Source: Roseiarcus sp963813195
Lineage (GTDB): Bacteria; Pseudomonadota; Alphaproteobacteria; Rhizobiales; Beijerinckiaceae
DNA: 64,000 nucleotides
Reading direction: 5' to 3'
Assembly (NCBI GenBank): GCA_963813195.1
Contig: CAWEYC010000025.1
Location: 1 to 64,000, forward strand
Below the pieces are notes generated by a model. It searched no databases, was not told the origin of the DNA, and worked only from the letters and a program-made list of their open reading frames with translations. The position numbers were made by a program, and so were the translations under genes. Numbering within the stretch: position 1 is the first letter of the stretch; each line of letters starts with the position of its first letter. Below are positions 26,985 to 36,852 of the stretch, piece by piece.

Positions 26985-27740
26985 TCAGCCGATGCGCCGC
27001 AGCCACGCGTCCGGCCAATGCGTCACATTGTCGGCGAGCGTCGACTCGTTGAACGGCCACGGCGGGGGTTCGATGACGAACGCGGGGTTCGCGGCGACGA
27101 AATCGCGCGCCGCCTGGGCTGGGTTGTCGTGATCCCACTTCGGCGAGCCGCGCGGAACATCGGTCAGATCGCGCATGATCCCGTCCGTCGCGACGATGTA
27201 CGAGCCGGGCGTGACGAATGGGGCATAGGCATCGAGTTCGTCGCGCACATGCGCGTGGCTGTGGTTCGAATCGAGGACGACGAGGACGGTCTCGCCGGGG
27301 CGGATTTGCGATTTGATCGTGTCGATGACGTCCTTTGAGGTCGAGGAGCCTTCGACGAGCGTCACAAGACCGGCGAGCGCATGGGATTCGATCGCGCGGC
27401 GGTTATGCTCGCGTATTTCGATGTCGATGGCGATCACGCGTCCCTTGTTCAGAAGGCGGCAGAGGCTCGCCGAATAAATCGCGGAGCCGCCGTGGGCGAC
27501 CCCGGTCTCGATAATGACGTCGGGTTTCAGCCGGGCGACCGCTTCCTGGTAGCGGATCATGTCCTCCGGCAGTTGAATGATCGGGCGACCAAGCCAGGTG
27601 AAGGTGTAGGTGTATTTTTGATTCCAGCCGACTTTCAGCCAGAGGTCGGAAAGCGCGCGGAAACTCGCGTCGCTGTAAAGCGGGCGGGACTCGCCGTCGA
27701 CGGAGAGGAGGTTGGCCTCCGTATCGATTTCGATTTTCAC
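26985..27740 (-). CDS. Cephalosporin hydroxylase/rhamnosyl O-methyltransferase family (CmcI-like)
   Basis: A 251-residue protein starting at GTG 27740. Typical blocks are YTYTFTWLGRPIIQLPEDMIRYQEAVARLKPDVIIETGVAHGGSAIYSASL (SAM-binding), VIAIDIEIREHNRRAIESH, GETVLVVLDSNHSHAHVRDELDAYAPFVTPGSYIVATDG and AARDFVAANPAFV. Despite the name, many members are sugar O-methyltransferases in glycan loci, which suits this context. It is convergent with the GT2 gene, 15 bp apart. Confidence 0.88.
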   Translation of the reverse strand: MKIEIDTEANLLSVDGESRPLYSDASFRALSDLWLKVGWNQKYTYTFTWLGRPIIQLPEDMIRYQEAVARLKPDVIIETGVAHGGSAIYSASLCRLLNKGRVIAIDIEIREHNRRAIESHALAGLVTLVEGSSTSKDVIDTIKSQIRPGETVLVVLDSNHSHAHVRDELDAYAPFVTPGSYIVATDGIMRDLTDVPRGSPKWDHDNPAQAARDFVAANPAFVIEPPPWPFNESTLADNVTHWPDAWLRRIG

Positions 27741-27790
27741 TTTTACGCTTCTCCGTCGTCAGCGTTCAATTCGCGCCTCTGCGAGCACGG

Positions 27791-28723
27791 TCAGGCAGAA
27801 TGAGGCTCAGCGCCCCCCGCGCGCTTGCGCCAGTACGCAAGCGCGTCGCCCAATCCGGCATCGAGATCGAAGCGAGGCTCGAAGCCGACCTCTTCCCGCA
27901 AAACGCGCGTGTCTGCAACGACAAACGGCGGTTCGCCGGGCCGATCGGGCAGGGCGCCGAGTTCGAGAAGGTCGCGCCGGCCCGCCGCCTTGGCCAGTCG
28001 TTCGGCGAGTTCGCTGACCCGGGTCGGTGCGCCCGAACCGATGTTCACGTCGCCGGACGTGTCGCCGGCGACGAGTTTGGCGAGTGCGCCGGCGGCATCG
28101 CGCACATCGAGAAAATCGCGCACTGCTTCGCCTCGCGTGCAGCGCGCGCGTTCGCCGCGAACCAGCGCTCGCGCGACGCTCGGCACGAAGCGCCGCATAT
28201 CTTCGCCGCATCCATAGAGGTAAAAAAGTCGCGCCCAGGCGAAACGAACGTCCGTCGCGGCGAAATGAGAGCGCAGGATCGACGCGAGCCCCGCTTTCGC
28301 CGCGTCATAAAGCGTGTGAGGGCGGACCGGCGTGACGCCTTCGACGCAGGGCGAAGCGGTCGGCCATTCGTATTCGTAGCAGGTTCCGACAGCGACGAAG
28401 CGCCGCACGCCGCCTTCCGCCGCCGCGCGCGCGAGACGTAAGCTTGCGGCCACCCAATCGAGGTTGGCCGGGTCGGTCCAGAATTGGCCAGGGGTCACGC
28501 ACCACGCGAGGTGCAGCACTGCGTACGGCGCGACCGCCGCGATGATCTCGCGGGCAGCGCCCTGTTGAAGCAAGTCGGCGTGATGAAAGACGGCTTGCGG
28601 GGCGAGCTCTTCCGTCGCGCCGCCCTCGCGCCCGGTGACGTGAACCTGATAGCCCGCGCCCAGCAATGCATTGACTGTGGGGCGCCCCACAAATCCGGTT
28701 CCGCCAGTGACGAGGATTTTCAT
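27791..28723 (-). CDS. NAD-dependent epimerase/dehydratase (extended SDR)
   Basis: A 310-residue protein from ATG 28723, where MKILVTGGTGFVGRPTVNALLGAGY gives the Rossmann motif. HLAWCVTPGQFWTDPANLDW, VGTCYEYEW and the Y-x3-K pair in YDAAKAGLASILRSHF are present, followed by WARLFYLYGCGEDMRRFVPSV and FLDVRDAAGALAKLVAG. This is a nucleotide-sugar epimerase, reductase or dehydratase; the exact reaction cannot be read. A longer in-frame start at 28840 lies towards repeat copy 5 and is rejected. Confidence 0.88.
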   Translation of the reverse strand: MKILVTGGTGFVGRPTVNALLGAGYQVHVTGREGGATEELAPQAVFHHADLLQQGAAREIIAAVAPYAVLHLAWCVTPGQFWTDPANLDWVAASLRLARAAAEGGVRRFVAVGTCYEYEWPTASPCVEGVTPVRPHTLYDAAKAGLASILRSHFAATDVRFAWARLFYLYGCGEDMRRFVPSVARALVRGERARCTRGEAVRDFLDVRDAAGALAKLVAGDTSGDVNIGSGAPTRVSELAERLAKAAGRRDLLELGALPDRPGEPPFVVADTRVLREEVGFEPRFDLDAGLGDALAYWRKRAGGAEPHSA

Positions 28724-28811
28724 CGGATCGCGCCTAGGCGTACGGGCGCGGGACCGTCGCATGTTCGGGCTCCTGAACGCGGTTGGTCTTCTTTTCGAAG
28801 CGCGCCGGCTG

Positions 28812-28970
28812 TAGCGCGCGTTGTTTTCAGGTCGAATCAAGTCTCAGCCGTCTTGGCGAGCAACGCGAAGCCATCCAGACTTTGGGATTGCGGCGGCGGC
28901 TTAGTCTGGATCGCCACGCTTCGCTCGCGAAGACGGCGGGGTCGGTTCAACGTAAATGCAAAGCACTCTA
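28812..28970 (+). repeat. MITE-like palindromic repeat, copy 5
   Basis: Another 150-bp unit, GTAGCGCGCGTTGTTTTCAG to AATGCAAAGCACTCTA, between the epimerase start and the rne 3' end. It is flanked by TA-containing ends. Together with the hairpin at 29028 it fills most of the 338-bp gap 28724-29061. Confidence 0.9.
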
Positions 28971-29027
28971 GAGATGTAGGGAAGGGGCCGCCTCCAGCTC
29001 GGATTTCCGCGCCGGCGCAGCGGATCG

Positions 29028-29064
29028 GCGGCGCGCCCGCATTCCGGGGCGCGCCGCGTTTTTA
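29028..29064 (+). terminator. Strong hairpin with T-run beyond the rne stop
   Basis: A perfect 11-bp stem GCGGCGCGCCC (29028-29038) with GGGCGCGCCGC (29047-29057), then GTTTTTA. As a rho-independent terminator it reads on the + strand; on the rne strand the hairpin lies immediately after the TAA but lacks a U-run. Confidence 0.7.
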
Positions 29065-31983
29065 TTCTCCGACCAAGCTCGCACGAGCTCGCTGCCACCA
29101 GCCGGAACGGCGTGGACGCGGCGGCTCGTCGGTGGCGGCGGTCGGTTCGGCGACGGTTGTCGCGGGCGGTTCGTGATTCTCGGCCGGCGCGGGTTCGGCC
29201 AATGGCGCGGCGGCGCTTGCCGCTTCGGGTTCCCTGGCGATCGGCTGGTCGGGCGCAGTGAGGGCGGGCGCGGCGGTCTCCGCTTCATCGAATGTCGGCG
29301 GATCGGTCCGGGCCGCCGCTACCAGCTCCCCCGGCTCGGCGGCGGAAAGCGGCGCCATCTCATCGTCGAACAGGCTCGGCTCCGTCGTCTCGGGTGTCTC
29401 GGGGACGCCTCCCGATGTCGGCTGCCCGAAGCGGTCGCGTTCGCCGCGACGGCCGCGGCGCGAGCGCCGCCGACGAGCGCCGGGAGCGCCCGACGCGCGT
29501 CCCTCTTCCTCGTCGTTTTCGCTCTCGGCGCGAGGCGGCGCCGCCGCGGCGAAATCGCCGCCGATCTCGGCCACCACGGCAAGCCCGTCGTCGGTCGGCT
29601 GCGGCGCGTCCGCAGCAAAGCTTTCGCCGGGCGCGCGCTCGCCTCCGCGTCTTCGCCGGCGCCGCCGCCGACGGCGTCCCTGCTCGCCTTCGGCGCCTCC
29701 GGCGTCGGCGTCGCCATCGCCACGCGTGGCTTCGGCGCCCTCCATTTCGTCCTCGGCGGCCTCACCCTCGCCACCCTCGGCAGCTTCGGCCTCCGCCTCG
29801 TCCTCGATCGCGAAGTCGTCGACATCCTCTGGCGATGCTCCGTAGCCGGCGGGCCGGATCTCCGGTTCGCGCGCGGCATCCTCGGCCTTGATGCCAGACG
29901 CGGGCTCGCCGCGCTCGATCGCGTGGTAATTTGATCCGGTCAGCGCATCGTCCGCCTCGACCGTGATCGCGACGCCGAAGCGGCGTTCGAGATCGCGCAA
30001 ATGCGCGCGCTTCTGGTTGAGGATGTAGAGCGCGACGGCGGTGCGGGCGCGCACCGTCATGTCGTGCGCGGCGCTCTTGATCAGCGCGTCCTCGAGTACG
30101 CGCAGGACATGCAGCGCCACCGAGGCTGTGGAACGTACGACGCCGGCGCCCATGCAATGCGGACAGACGACGGTCGATCCCTCGAGAACGCCAGTGCGGA
30201 TGCGTTGGCGCGACATTTCCAGCAGGCCGAAATGCGAGATGCGTCCGACCTGGATGCGGGCGCGGTCGTTCTTCAGCGCGTCCTTCATGCGCCGCTCGAC
30301 AGCGCGATTGTTGCGGCCTTCCTCCATGTCGATGAAATCGACGACGATGAGGCCGGCGAGGTCGCGCAGGCGGAGCTGGCGCGCGATTTCGTCAGCAGCT
30401 TCGAGATTAGTGCGCAGCGCTGTATCTTCGATATTGTGCTCGCGCGTGGAGCGGCCCGAATTGACGTCGATGGCGACCAACGCCTCGGTCTGGTTGATGA
30501 CGATGTAGCCGCCCGACTTCAGCGTCACCTGGTTGGAGAACATTGCGTCGAGTTGCGCCTCGACGCCAGCCTTGGCGAACACGGGCTGCGTGTCGCGGTA
30601 GGGCAGCACGCATTTGGCGTGGCTCGGCATCAGGAGGCGCATGAAGTCCTTGGCCTCGCGGAAGCCCGATTCGCCCGCGACGACGATCTCGTCGACTTCC
30701 TTGCTGTAGAGGTCGCGGATGGCGCGCTTGATCAGCGAGCCCTCCTCGTAGACAAGCGTCGGAGCGCTGGAGGCGAGCGTCGTCTCGCGCACCGTCTCCC
30801 ACATGCGCAGGAGGTATTCGAAATCTCGCTTGACCTCGGCCTTGGTGCGTGACGCGCCGGCGGTGCGCAGGATGACGCCCATGCCCTCGGGAACCTCGAG
30901 CTCCTCGGCGATTGATTTCAGCCGGCTGCGGTCCTGGCTGTTGGTGATCTTGCGCGAAATTCCGCCGCCGCGCGCCGTGTTGGGCATCAGCACGGAGTAG
31001 CGGCCGGCGAGGGATAGGTAGGTCGTCAGCGCGGCGCCTTTGTTGCCGCGCTCTTCCTTGACCACCTGCACGAGCAGAACCTGGCGGCGCTTTATGACTT
31101 CTTGAATCTTGTATTGGCGACGCAGGCGGGGCGCCCGGCGGGGTGTCTCGTCCATCGCGTCGCCGCCGATGTGCTCGACGGGTTCGCCTTCGTCGTCGCC
31201 ACGTGGCCGCGGCGCGCGCGGCGCGGGCTCTTCGGAGCCGCCGCCGCCAAGGGTCGTCACCTCCGGCTCGTCTTCCTCGTCTGCGTGAATGTCTTCGTCG
31301 GCGCGAACATTGTCGATGTGAACTTCGTCGGCGCGGGTTTCGCTTGCCGGTTCGGTGTCCGCGGTCTCGCTCTGCATCGGCTCGCGCTCGCCTTCGGCAG
31401 CGGCCTCGACGCCGTCGGCTTCGTCCAGGCCATTCGGCCCGTCGAATTCGGCGGGCAGGGCGGTCCGCACGGGCGGCTCGGCCTCGAGGGCGAATTCGCT
31501 TTGCTCAATCGTCGGGTGGTCGACAGCGGGGTCGACCGTCGGTTCGAGCGCGCCTTCGACAGCTTCGCCCTCGATCGGCGCAGTCTCGGCAAGGCGCTCG
31601 CCCTCGCGGGCGCGCATTTCCGACTCCGGCGCTCGCGAGCGCCGATGGCGGCGGCTGCGCCGCTCGCCGTTCGGCTCATCCTCGTCCTCACGGTGCGACC
31701 GGGCTTCCTCTTCGAGCAGCGCCTGCCGATCGGCGACTGGGATCTGGTAATAGTCGGGGTGGATCTCGGAGAAGGCGAGAAAGCCGTGCCGATTGCCGCC
31801 GTAGTCGACGAATGCGGCCTGGAGCGAGGGCTCCACCCGGGTGACCTTGGCTAGATAGATATTGCCGCGCAGCGGCTTCTTGCTTGCCGATTCGAAGTCG
31901 AATTCCTCAACCCGGCTACCTCTTAATACGACCACCCGCGTCTCTTCCGGATGGGACGCGTCGATAATCATCTTGTTGGACAT
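29062..31983 (-). CDS. rne: Ribonuclease E
   Basis: A 973-residue endoribonuclease of the RNase E/G family, core of the RNA degradosome and responsible for mRNA decay and rRNA processing. ATG 31983 follows CTCAAGAGAG and gives MSNKMIIDASHPEETRVVVL. The S1 domain begins RGNIYLAKVTRVEPSLQAAFVDYGGNRHGFLAFSEIHPDYYQIP and is interrupted by an acidic, low-complexity insertion (about residues 75-310), common in alphaproteobacteria. The catalytic region has TGGISRKITN-like GGGISRKI, GYIVINQTEALVAIDVNSGRS, LIVVDFIDMEE and the zinc-link VCPHCMGAG. The C-terminal third is Ala/Glu/Arg-rich and disordered, ending in the conserved SGWWQRARASL. Confidence 0.97.
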   Translation of the reverse strand: MSNKMIIDASHPEETRVVVLRGSRVEEFDFESASKKPLRGNIYLAKVTRVEPSLQAAFVDYGGNRHGFLAFSEIHPDYYQIPVADRQALLEEEARSHREDEDEPNGERRSRRHRRSRAPESEMRAREGERLAETAPIEGEAVEGALEPTVDPAVDHPTIEQSEFALEAEPPVRTALPAEFDGPNGLDEADGVEAAAEGEREPMQSETADTEPASETRADEVHIDNVRADEDIHADEEDEPEVTTLGGGGSEEPAPRAPRPRGDDEGEPVEHIGGDAMDETPRRAPRLRRQYKIQEVIKRRQVLLVQVVKEERGNKGAALTTYLSLAGRYSVLMPNTARGGGISRKITNSQDRSRLKSIAEELEVPEGMGVILRTAGASRTKAEVKRDFEYLLRMWETVRETTLASSAPTLVYEEGSLIKRAIRDLYSKEVDEIVVAGESGFREAKDFMRLLMPSHAKCVLPYRDTQPVFAKAGVEAQLDAMFSNQVTLKSGGYIVINQTEALVAIDVNSGRSTREHNIEDTALRTNLEAADEIARQLRLRDLAGLIVVDFIDMEEGRNNRAVERRMKDALKNDRARIQVGRISHFGLLEMSRQRIRTGVLEGSTVVCPHCMGAGVVRSTASVALHVLRVLEDALIKSAAHDMTVRARTAVALYILNQKRAHLRDLERRFGVAITVEADDALTGSNYHAIERGEPASGIKAEDAAREPEIRPAGYGASPEDVDDFAIEDEAEAEAAEGGEGEAAEDEMEGAEATRGDGDADAGGAEGEQGRRRRRRRRRRGGERAPGESFAADAPQPTDDGLAVVAEIGGDFAAAAPPRAESENDEEEGRASGAPGARRRRSRRGRRGERDRFGQPTSGGVPETPETTEPSLFDDEMAPLSAAEPGELVAAARTDPPTFDEAETAAPALTAPDQPIAREPEAASAAAPLAEPAPAENHEPPATTVAEPTAATDEPPRPRRSGWWQRARASLVGE

Positions 31984-32816
31984 GTTGAACTCTCTTGAGG
32001 CGCGCCCGCGCGGCCCGTAACGCCCGCGCGGGGCGATCAAAGGGCAGGCGCGGCGCGCCGATGTTGGGGAAAGTGGAGATGGAAAACGATTCAGACGGGG
32101 CCGCGGCGCCGCATCGATCGCAATTCACGCGGGAGCGCCCGACACGAAAACCCGCCCGCGCGATGGGAAACGCGGCGAAACGGATTTTCTCTGGCGACCC
32201 AAACATCGCGACCCTGAAACTCGGCGGAGCATTGCCTCGTCGCCATTCGAGGGGCGCCTACTGAAGCGCCGTCGTCTCGCATTGGCCGCGCTCGCTGGAC
32301 TCTCGCCCGGCGACGCGCATTCCCTCTTTTCGGCCGCAAACGCCTTGCGCGGAGCGTATCGCTGACGCAAGGAAGGCGGCGGAAGGGCGGTCATGCGCCC
32401 GCGCGTTGGCTCACTTGATGCTGCGGCGCCCCGCCCGAACCGCTCAGACAAGCGACGGAAGCGGGGCCCATGACACCAAAGCGACCCAAATGCGACGGTC
32501 CTTACATAGGCGCCGTCGCTGGGGTTGGCAAGCGATTTCCCGTCAGGTCAGGTTGAACCGGCCGCGCGCCGCGCCCATGGGGGCGAGTTATACGCCGCAT
32601 TCCGTTCTGGCGACGCGCGGGGCGTTCCAAAGCCAATTTCCCCAGGCGCCCCTTCAGAGGCGGCATGCGGAACCGATGGCCCGCCGCGCGTGTTGCAGGC
32701 AAGACACGCTACGAGCGTTTCGCCGCGGCGGCGTCATCAATCATTAACCGCGACGGCACTATGCGTTAGATTACGGGCATGGGGACGGCCGTGGGCGGCG
32801 GCCAGGGTTGGGACGA
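31984..32816. promoter_or_regulatory. 833-bp intergenic region between divergent rne and amidase genes
   Basis: No coding sequence is convincing on either strand. The region must hold the rne promoter and long 5' leader as well as the amidase promoter. In many bacteria RNase E autoregulates through its leader, so part may be a regulatory RNA structure, but I cannot point to a specific fold. The part nearest the amidase (32700-32816) is less GC-rich, with CATCAATCATTAACC and GCGTTAGATTACG. Confidence 0.5.
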
Positions 32817-34181
32817 ATGGTTTCTCATGCGCACCGGACGGTCGTGACGCGGCCGTGCTTCGCTTTAGCGGCGATCGTTCTGGCGCTGCTGTCGGGCGCG
32901 CCCGTCGCCGCCGAGGACGCGGCCGCGCCACCCGTCGCGGTTGCGACGCGTCTTGTCGAAGACGGCGACACGGCGAAGCTGAGTTTCGACCTCTCCGGCC
33001 CGGTCACGGCAAGCGCCCATGCAATGGCCAACCCCGATCGCATCGTGGTCGACCTCGGGGAAGTGAACTTTCAACTCGATCCCGCGGTAGGCCGAGTGGC
33101 GTCAAGACGCCCAGACTCTATCGTCAAGGCATTTCGTTTTGGCCTTTTCGGAGCCGGAAAATCGAGAGTTGTAATCGACTTGGCGCGACCGGCCTGCGTC
33201 GCGGGTGTGGAGACGACGCCCATCGCCAAGGGGTCGGCGCCCTCGCGCCTCGCCATCGAATTGAAGCGTTGCGATGCGAGCGTCTTCGCTTCTGCGGCGC
33301 ATCAGGCGACGGCTGGAATGGCGAATCCTCCCTCCCCATTGGAAGAGGCCGCGGCGGAGTCGGGGTCCGGCCCGCCGGTGATCGTCCTCGATCCCGGGCA
33401 TGGCGGCGTTGACGGTGGCGCCTATGGCCTTGGCGGCGCGGTCGAGAAAACCATCGTCTACGCATTCGCCCTCGAACTCCAGCGGCGGCTCGAAGCGACG
33501 AACCGGTTCAAGGTCGTTCTGACGCGACACGGCGACGAATTCGTTTCGCTCGAGGACCGCGTCCGCATCGCGCGCGAGGCGAATGCGTCGCTCTTCGTCT
33601 CGATTCACGCCGATGCGCTCGGCGATGCGGCGGCCGAGGTCTCCGGAGCGACTGTTTACACCTGTTCCGAGCGCGCTTCCGACGCAGAAGCTGCTCGCAT
33701 GGCCGAGCGCGAGAACTCGGCGGACAAGGCCGCCGGCGTCGAGCAGAGGCCGGAAGCGGTGGGCGTCGCCGATATCCTGTTCGATTTGAAGCGGCGCGAG
33801 ACCCGAGATTATGCGCATATCTTTTCCCGGGGCGTCGTGCAGGAGTTGCGGGGCGCGACGCGCCTCAACCGTAATCCCGAACGTTCGGCGGGGTTCGTCG
33901 TGCTCAAAGCGCCGGATTTCCCCTCCGTGCTCGTCGAACTCGGCTATCTCTCGAACGCGCGGGACGTCCAGCAGATGAACTCTCCCGACTGGCGGGCCAG
34001 GACTTCGACCGCGATGGCGACCGCAATCGAACGGTTCTTTGGCCCTGGGCGAAACGACCGGGAGGGGGCGCCCAAATCGCAGGAAGCGGCCGCCGCATCG
34101 GACAAATTGCCCGCCGCGGCGGCTGGCAGTCGATCAAACACGGCGCCCGCCCAACAAGGCGCTGTGGCGCGGATGCCGTGA
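32817..34181 (+). CDS. amiC: N-acetylmuramoyl-L-alanine amidase (AmiC-type, AMIN + Amidase_3)
   Basis: A 454-residue exported peptidoglycan amidase. A signal peptide (CFALAAIVLALLSGAPVAAEDAAA) precedes an AMIN domain (about residues 40-145, DGDTAKLSFDLSGPVTASAHAMANPDRIVVDL). The zinc amidase domain follows, with IVLDPGHGGVDGGAYG (first His), a downstream VEKTIVYAFALELQRRLE carrying the Glu, SLFVSIHADALGD (second His) and SVLVELGYLSNARD with the catalytic Glu. It cleaves the stem peptide from MurNAc during cell separation. ATG 32817 is chosen over an in-frame TTG at 32808. The position rne-amiC-mrcA-prfB is conserved in Rhizobiales. Confidence 0.93.
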   Translation: MVSHAHRTVVTRPCFALAAIVLALLSGAPVAAEDAAAPPVAVATRLVEDGDTAKLSFDLSGPVTASAHAMANPDRIVVDLGEVNFQLDPAVGRVASRRPDSIVKAFRFGLFGAGKSRVVIDLARPACVAGVETTPIAKGSAPSRLAIELKRCDASVFASAAHQATAGMANPPSPLEEAAAESGSGPPVIVLDPGHGGVDGGAYGLGGAVEKTIVYAFALELQRRLEATNRFKVVLTRHGDEFVSLEDRVRIAREANASLFVSIHADALGDAAAEVSGATVYTCSERASDAEAARMAERENSADKAAGVEQRPEAVGVADILFDLKRRETRDYAHIFSRGVVQELRGATRLNRNPERSAGFVVLKAPDFPSVLVELGYLSNARDVQQMNSPDWRARTSTAMATAIERFFGPGRNDREGAPKSQEAAAASDKLPAAAAGSRSNTAPAQQGAVARMP

Positions 34182-34406
34182 AAATCGGCTACGGCGAGAT
34201 GGCTCGGCACAGACTGTAGGCCCGGGGCCCGCGTTGGCTTCATAGTTTCGCCGCACTCGCGACCGACATGGACGCCTGGGCGTCGGTCACGGGCCGCGAT
34301 TTCCTGACAGCGCGCGCGCTTTGCGATAAGGAGCGCGCGACAGAATCGCTCGGCGCCGGTCCGCCAATGGATCGTCGTCGGGCCCCGAAAGGTCTTGGAT
34401 CGAAAC

Positions 34407-36815
34407 ATGCGCGGCATCGCCCGTTTCCTCGGTTTCGTGTTCGCGACGGGCGCCATCGTCTTCGTCGTCGCGGCGGCCGTCGCCGCCGCCGTCATTTGGA
34501 AGTTCGAGCAGGACCTCCCCGACTACACCCAGTTGAAGAATTACGAGCCGCCGGTCATGACGCGCGTTCACGCCGGGGACGGCAGCCTGCTGGCCGAATA
34601 CGCGCGCGAGCGGCGCCTATATCTGCCCTCGGCGGCCATTCCTCCCCTGGTCAAGGAGGCGTTCATCGCCGCCGAGGACAAAAATTTTTACACCCACGGA
34701 GGCTTCGATCCCGAGGGCATCCTGCGCGCAGGGCTGGTGTTCCTGCAGGGCTCGAAGCACGTGCAGGGCGCCTCGACGATCACCCAGCAGGTCGCGAAGA
34801 ACTTCCTCTTGACCGCGGACCGGACCTTCGAACGCAAGATCCGCGAGATCTTGCTCAGCATACGAATCGAGTCCGCCTATTCCAAGGACAAGATCCTCGA
34901 ACTCTATCTCAACGAAATCTATCTCGGACAGGGTAATTACGGCGTCGCCGCCGCCGCGCTCAATTACTTCGACAAATCGGTGCACGAACTGACGGTGGCC
35001 GAGGTCGCCTATCTCGCCGCGTTGCCGAAGGAGCCGAGCGCCCTCAATCCGTTCCGCAACCACGATCGCGCCATCGAGCGGCGCAATTACGTGATCGGCC
35101 GCATGGCGGAGGACGGCTATATCACGGCGGAGCAGGCGAAGGAGGCGCGCGCCGAACCGCTGACCATCACACCGCGGGTGCTGACCACCAATTCGATCGC
35201 CGCCGGCTTCTTCGCCGAGGAAGTGCGCCGCGAATTGTCCGAGCGCTACGGCGAGAAGAAGCTCTACGAGGGCGGCCTGTCGGTGCGCACCACGCTCGAT
35301 CCGAAAATCCAGTTGATGGCGCGCAAGGCTCTGGTCGACGGCCTCGTGCGCTACGACGAGGCGCATGGCTGGCACGGCACGGTCAAGACGATCGACCTCG
35401 GCCAGGATTGGGGCGTGCCGCTCGGCGAGATCCCGGAGTACGGCGACATCAAACCCTGGCGCCTCGCGGTGGTCCTCGACGTCGCCGACACGTCGATGCG
35501 GATCGGCTTGCAGCCCGAACACGACAAGTCCGGCGCCCTGGGTCCCGAGCGAGAGACTGGCACGGTCAGCGCCGACGGGATGAAATGGACCGGCCGGCGG
35601 CCGAAAGCTATCGCCAAGCCCGGCGACGTCGTCTATGTCGAGCCGATCGTCGGCAAGGCCGGCGAGTTCCGCCTGCGGCAGATTCCCGAGGTGTCTGGCG
35701 CCTGCGTCGCGATGGACCCGTTCACCGGCCGCGTCCTGGCGATGGTCGGCGGGTTCTCCTACGACCAATCGGAATTCAATCGCGCGACCCAGGCGGAACG
35801 CCAGCCTGGCTCGTCGTTCAAGCCGTTCGTCTATGCAGCCGCGCTCGACAACGGCTATACGCCGTCTTCGATCGTTCTCGACGAACCGATCGAGATCGAT
35901 CAGGGCAACGGCGAGATCTGGAGGCCCGAGAACTTCGAGGGCAAGTCGGGCGGTCCACACACGCTGCGATACGGCATCGAACACTCGATCAATCAGATGA
36001 CCGTGCGCCTGGCGCGCGACATCGGCATGCCGCTGATCGTCGAATACGCCAAGCGCTTCGGGATTTACGACAATCTGCCGCCGTTCCTGTCGATGTCGCT
36101 CGGCGCCGGCGAGACGACGGTGCTCAGGATGGTCACCGGCTATTCGATGTTCGCCAACGGCGGCAAACGCATCAAGGCGACGCTGATCGACCGCATCCAG
36201 GATCGCTGGGGCAACACGATCTACCGCCACGACGAGCGCATCTGCCAGGGTTGCGACGCCGCCAAGTGGGAGAACCAGGACGAGCCCAAGATCATCGACA
36301 AGCGCGAGCAGGTCATCGATCCGCTCACGGCGTATCAGATCACTTCGATCATGCAGGGCGTCATCCAGCGCGGCACGGGCATCGCGATCAACGAGCTGCA
36401 TCGCACTTTGGCGGGCAAGACCGGCACGACCAACGACGCCAAGGATCTCTGGTTCGTCGGCTATTCCCCGAACCTCGCGTTCGGCGTGTTCATGGGTTAC
36501 GACAAGCCGCGCTCGCTCGGCGACAGCGCCCAGGCCGCGCTCTACACGGCGCCGATCTTTCGCGACTTCATGAAGATGGCGCTGAAGGATACGCCCGATA
36601 CGCCGTTCCGCGTGCCGCCCGGCATCAAGCTCATTTCGGTCGACGTGCACACCGGCATGCGCTCGAGCGGGCCAGGGTCGATCGAGGAGGCGTTCAAGCC
36701 CGGCACGGCGCCGCCGGACGCCTATGTCGCGGGAGACGGCACGCCCGCCGACGCGTCGAACCTGTCGCCCAATGTGGACGGGTCGGTGGGGCCGGGGACG
36801 GGCGGGTTGTACTAA
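34407..36815 (+). CDS. mrcA: Penicillin-binding protein 1A (bifunctional transglycosylase/transpeptidase)
   Basis: An 802-residue class A PBP. One N-terminal transmembrane helix (residues 8-31) anchors it in the inner membrane. The GT51 domain has AAEDKNFYTHGGFDPEGI with catalytic Glu90, then GASTITQQVAKNFLL and RIESAYSKDKILELYLNEIYLGQGNYGV. An OB-like domain typical of PBP1A lies near residues 310-430. The transpeptidase has the serine block PGSSFKPFVY (Ser469, Lys472), a HSINQM motif and KTGTTND (from Lys671). It polymerises and crosslinks peptidoglycan. ATG 34407 is preferred over the TTG at 34395. Confidence 0.96.
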   Translation: MRGIARFLGFVFATGAIVFVVAAAVAAAVIWKFEQDLPDYTQLKNYEPPVMTRVHAGDGSLLAEYARERRLYLPSAAIPPLVKEAFIAAEDKNFYTHGGFDPEGILRAGLVFLQGSKHVQGASTITQQVAKNFLLTADRTFERKIREILLSIRIESAYSKDKILELYLNEIYLGQGNYGVAAAALNYFDKSVHELTVAEVAYLAALPKEPSALNPFRNHDRAIERRNYVIGRMAEDGYITAEQAKEARAEPLTITPRVLTTNSIAAGFFAEEVRRELSERYGEKKLYEGGLSVRTTLDPKIQLMARKALVDGLVRYDEAHGWHGTVKTIDLGQDWGVPLGEIPEYGDIKPWRLAVVLDVADTSMRIGLQPEHDKSGALGPERETGTVSADGMKWTGRRPKAIAKPGDVVYVEPIVGKAGEFRLRQIPEVSGACVAMDPFTGRVLAMVGGFSYDQSEFNRATQAERQPGSSFKPFVYAAALDNGYTPSSIVLDEPIEIDQGNGEIWRPENFEGKSGGPHTLRYGIEHSINQMTVRLARDIGMPLIVEYAKRFGIYDNLPPFLSMSLGAGETTVLRMVTGYSMFANGGKRIKATLIDRIQDRWGNTIYRHDERICQGCDAAKWENQDEPKIIDKREQVIDPLTAYQITSIMQGVIQRGTGIAINELHRTLAGKTGTTNDAKDLWFVGYSPNLAFGVFMGYDKPRSLGDSAQAALYTAPIFRDFMKMALKDTPDTPFRVPPGIKLISVDVHTGMRSSGPGSIEEAFKPGTAPPDAYVAGDGTPADASNLSPNVDGSVGPGTGGLY

Positions 36816-36852
36816 GCACGGGCTTCGCGCGAATTCTGGCTCGTGAAAATTC

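Noticed and set aside
34617..36650. 677-codon open frame on the minus strand
   Set aside because: It is antisense to PBP1A, whose plus-strand motifs are complete; long antisense frames are expected in GC-rich DNA.
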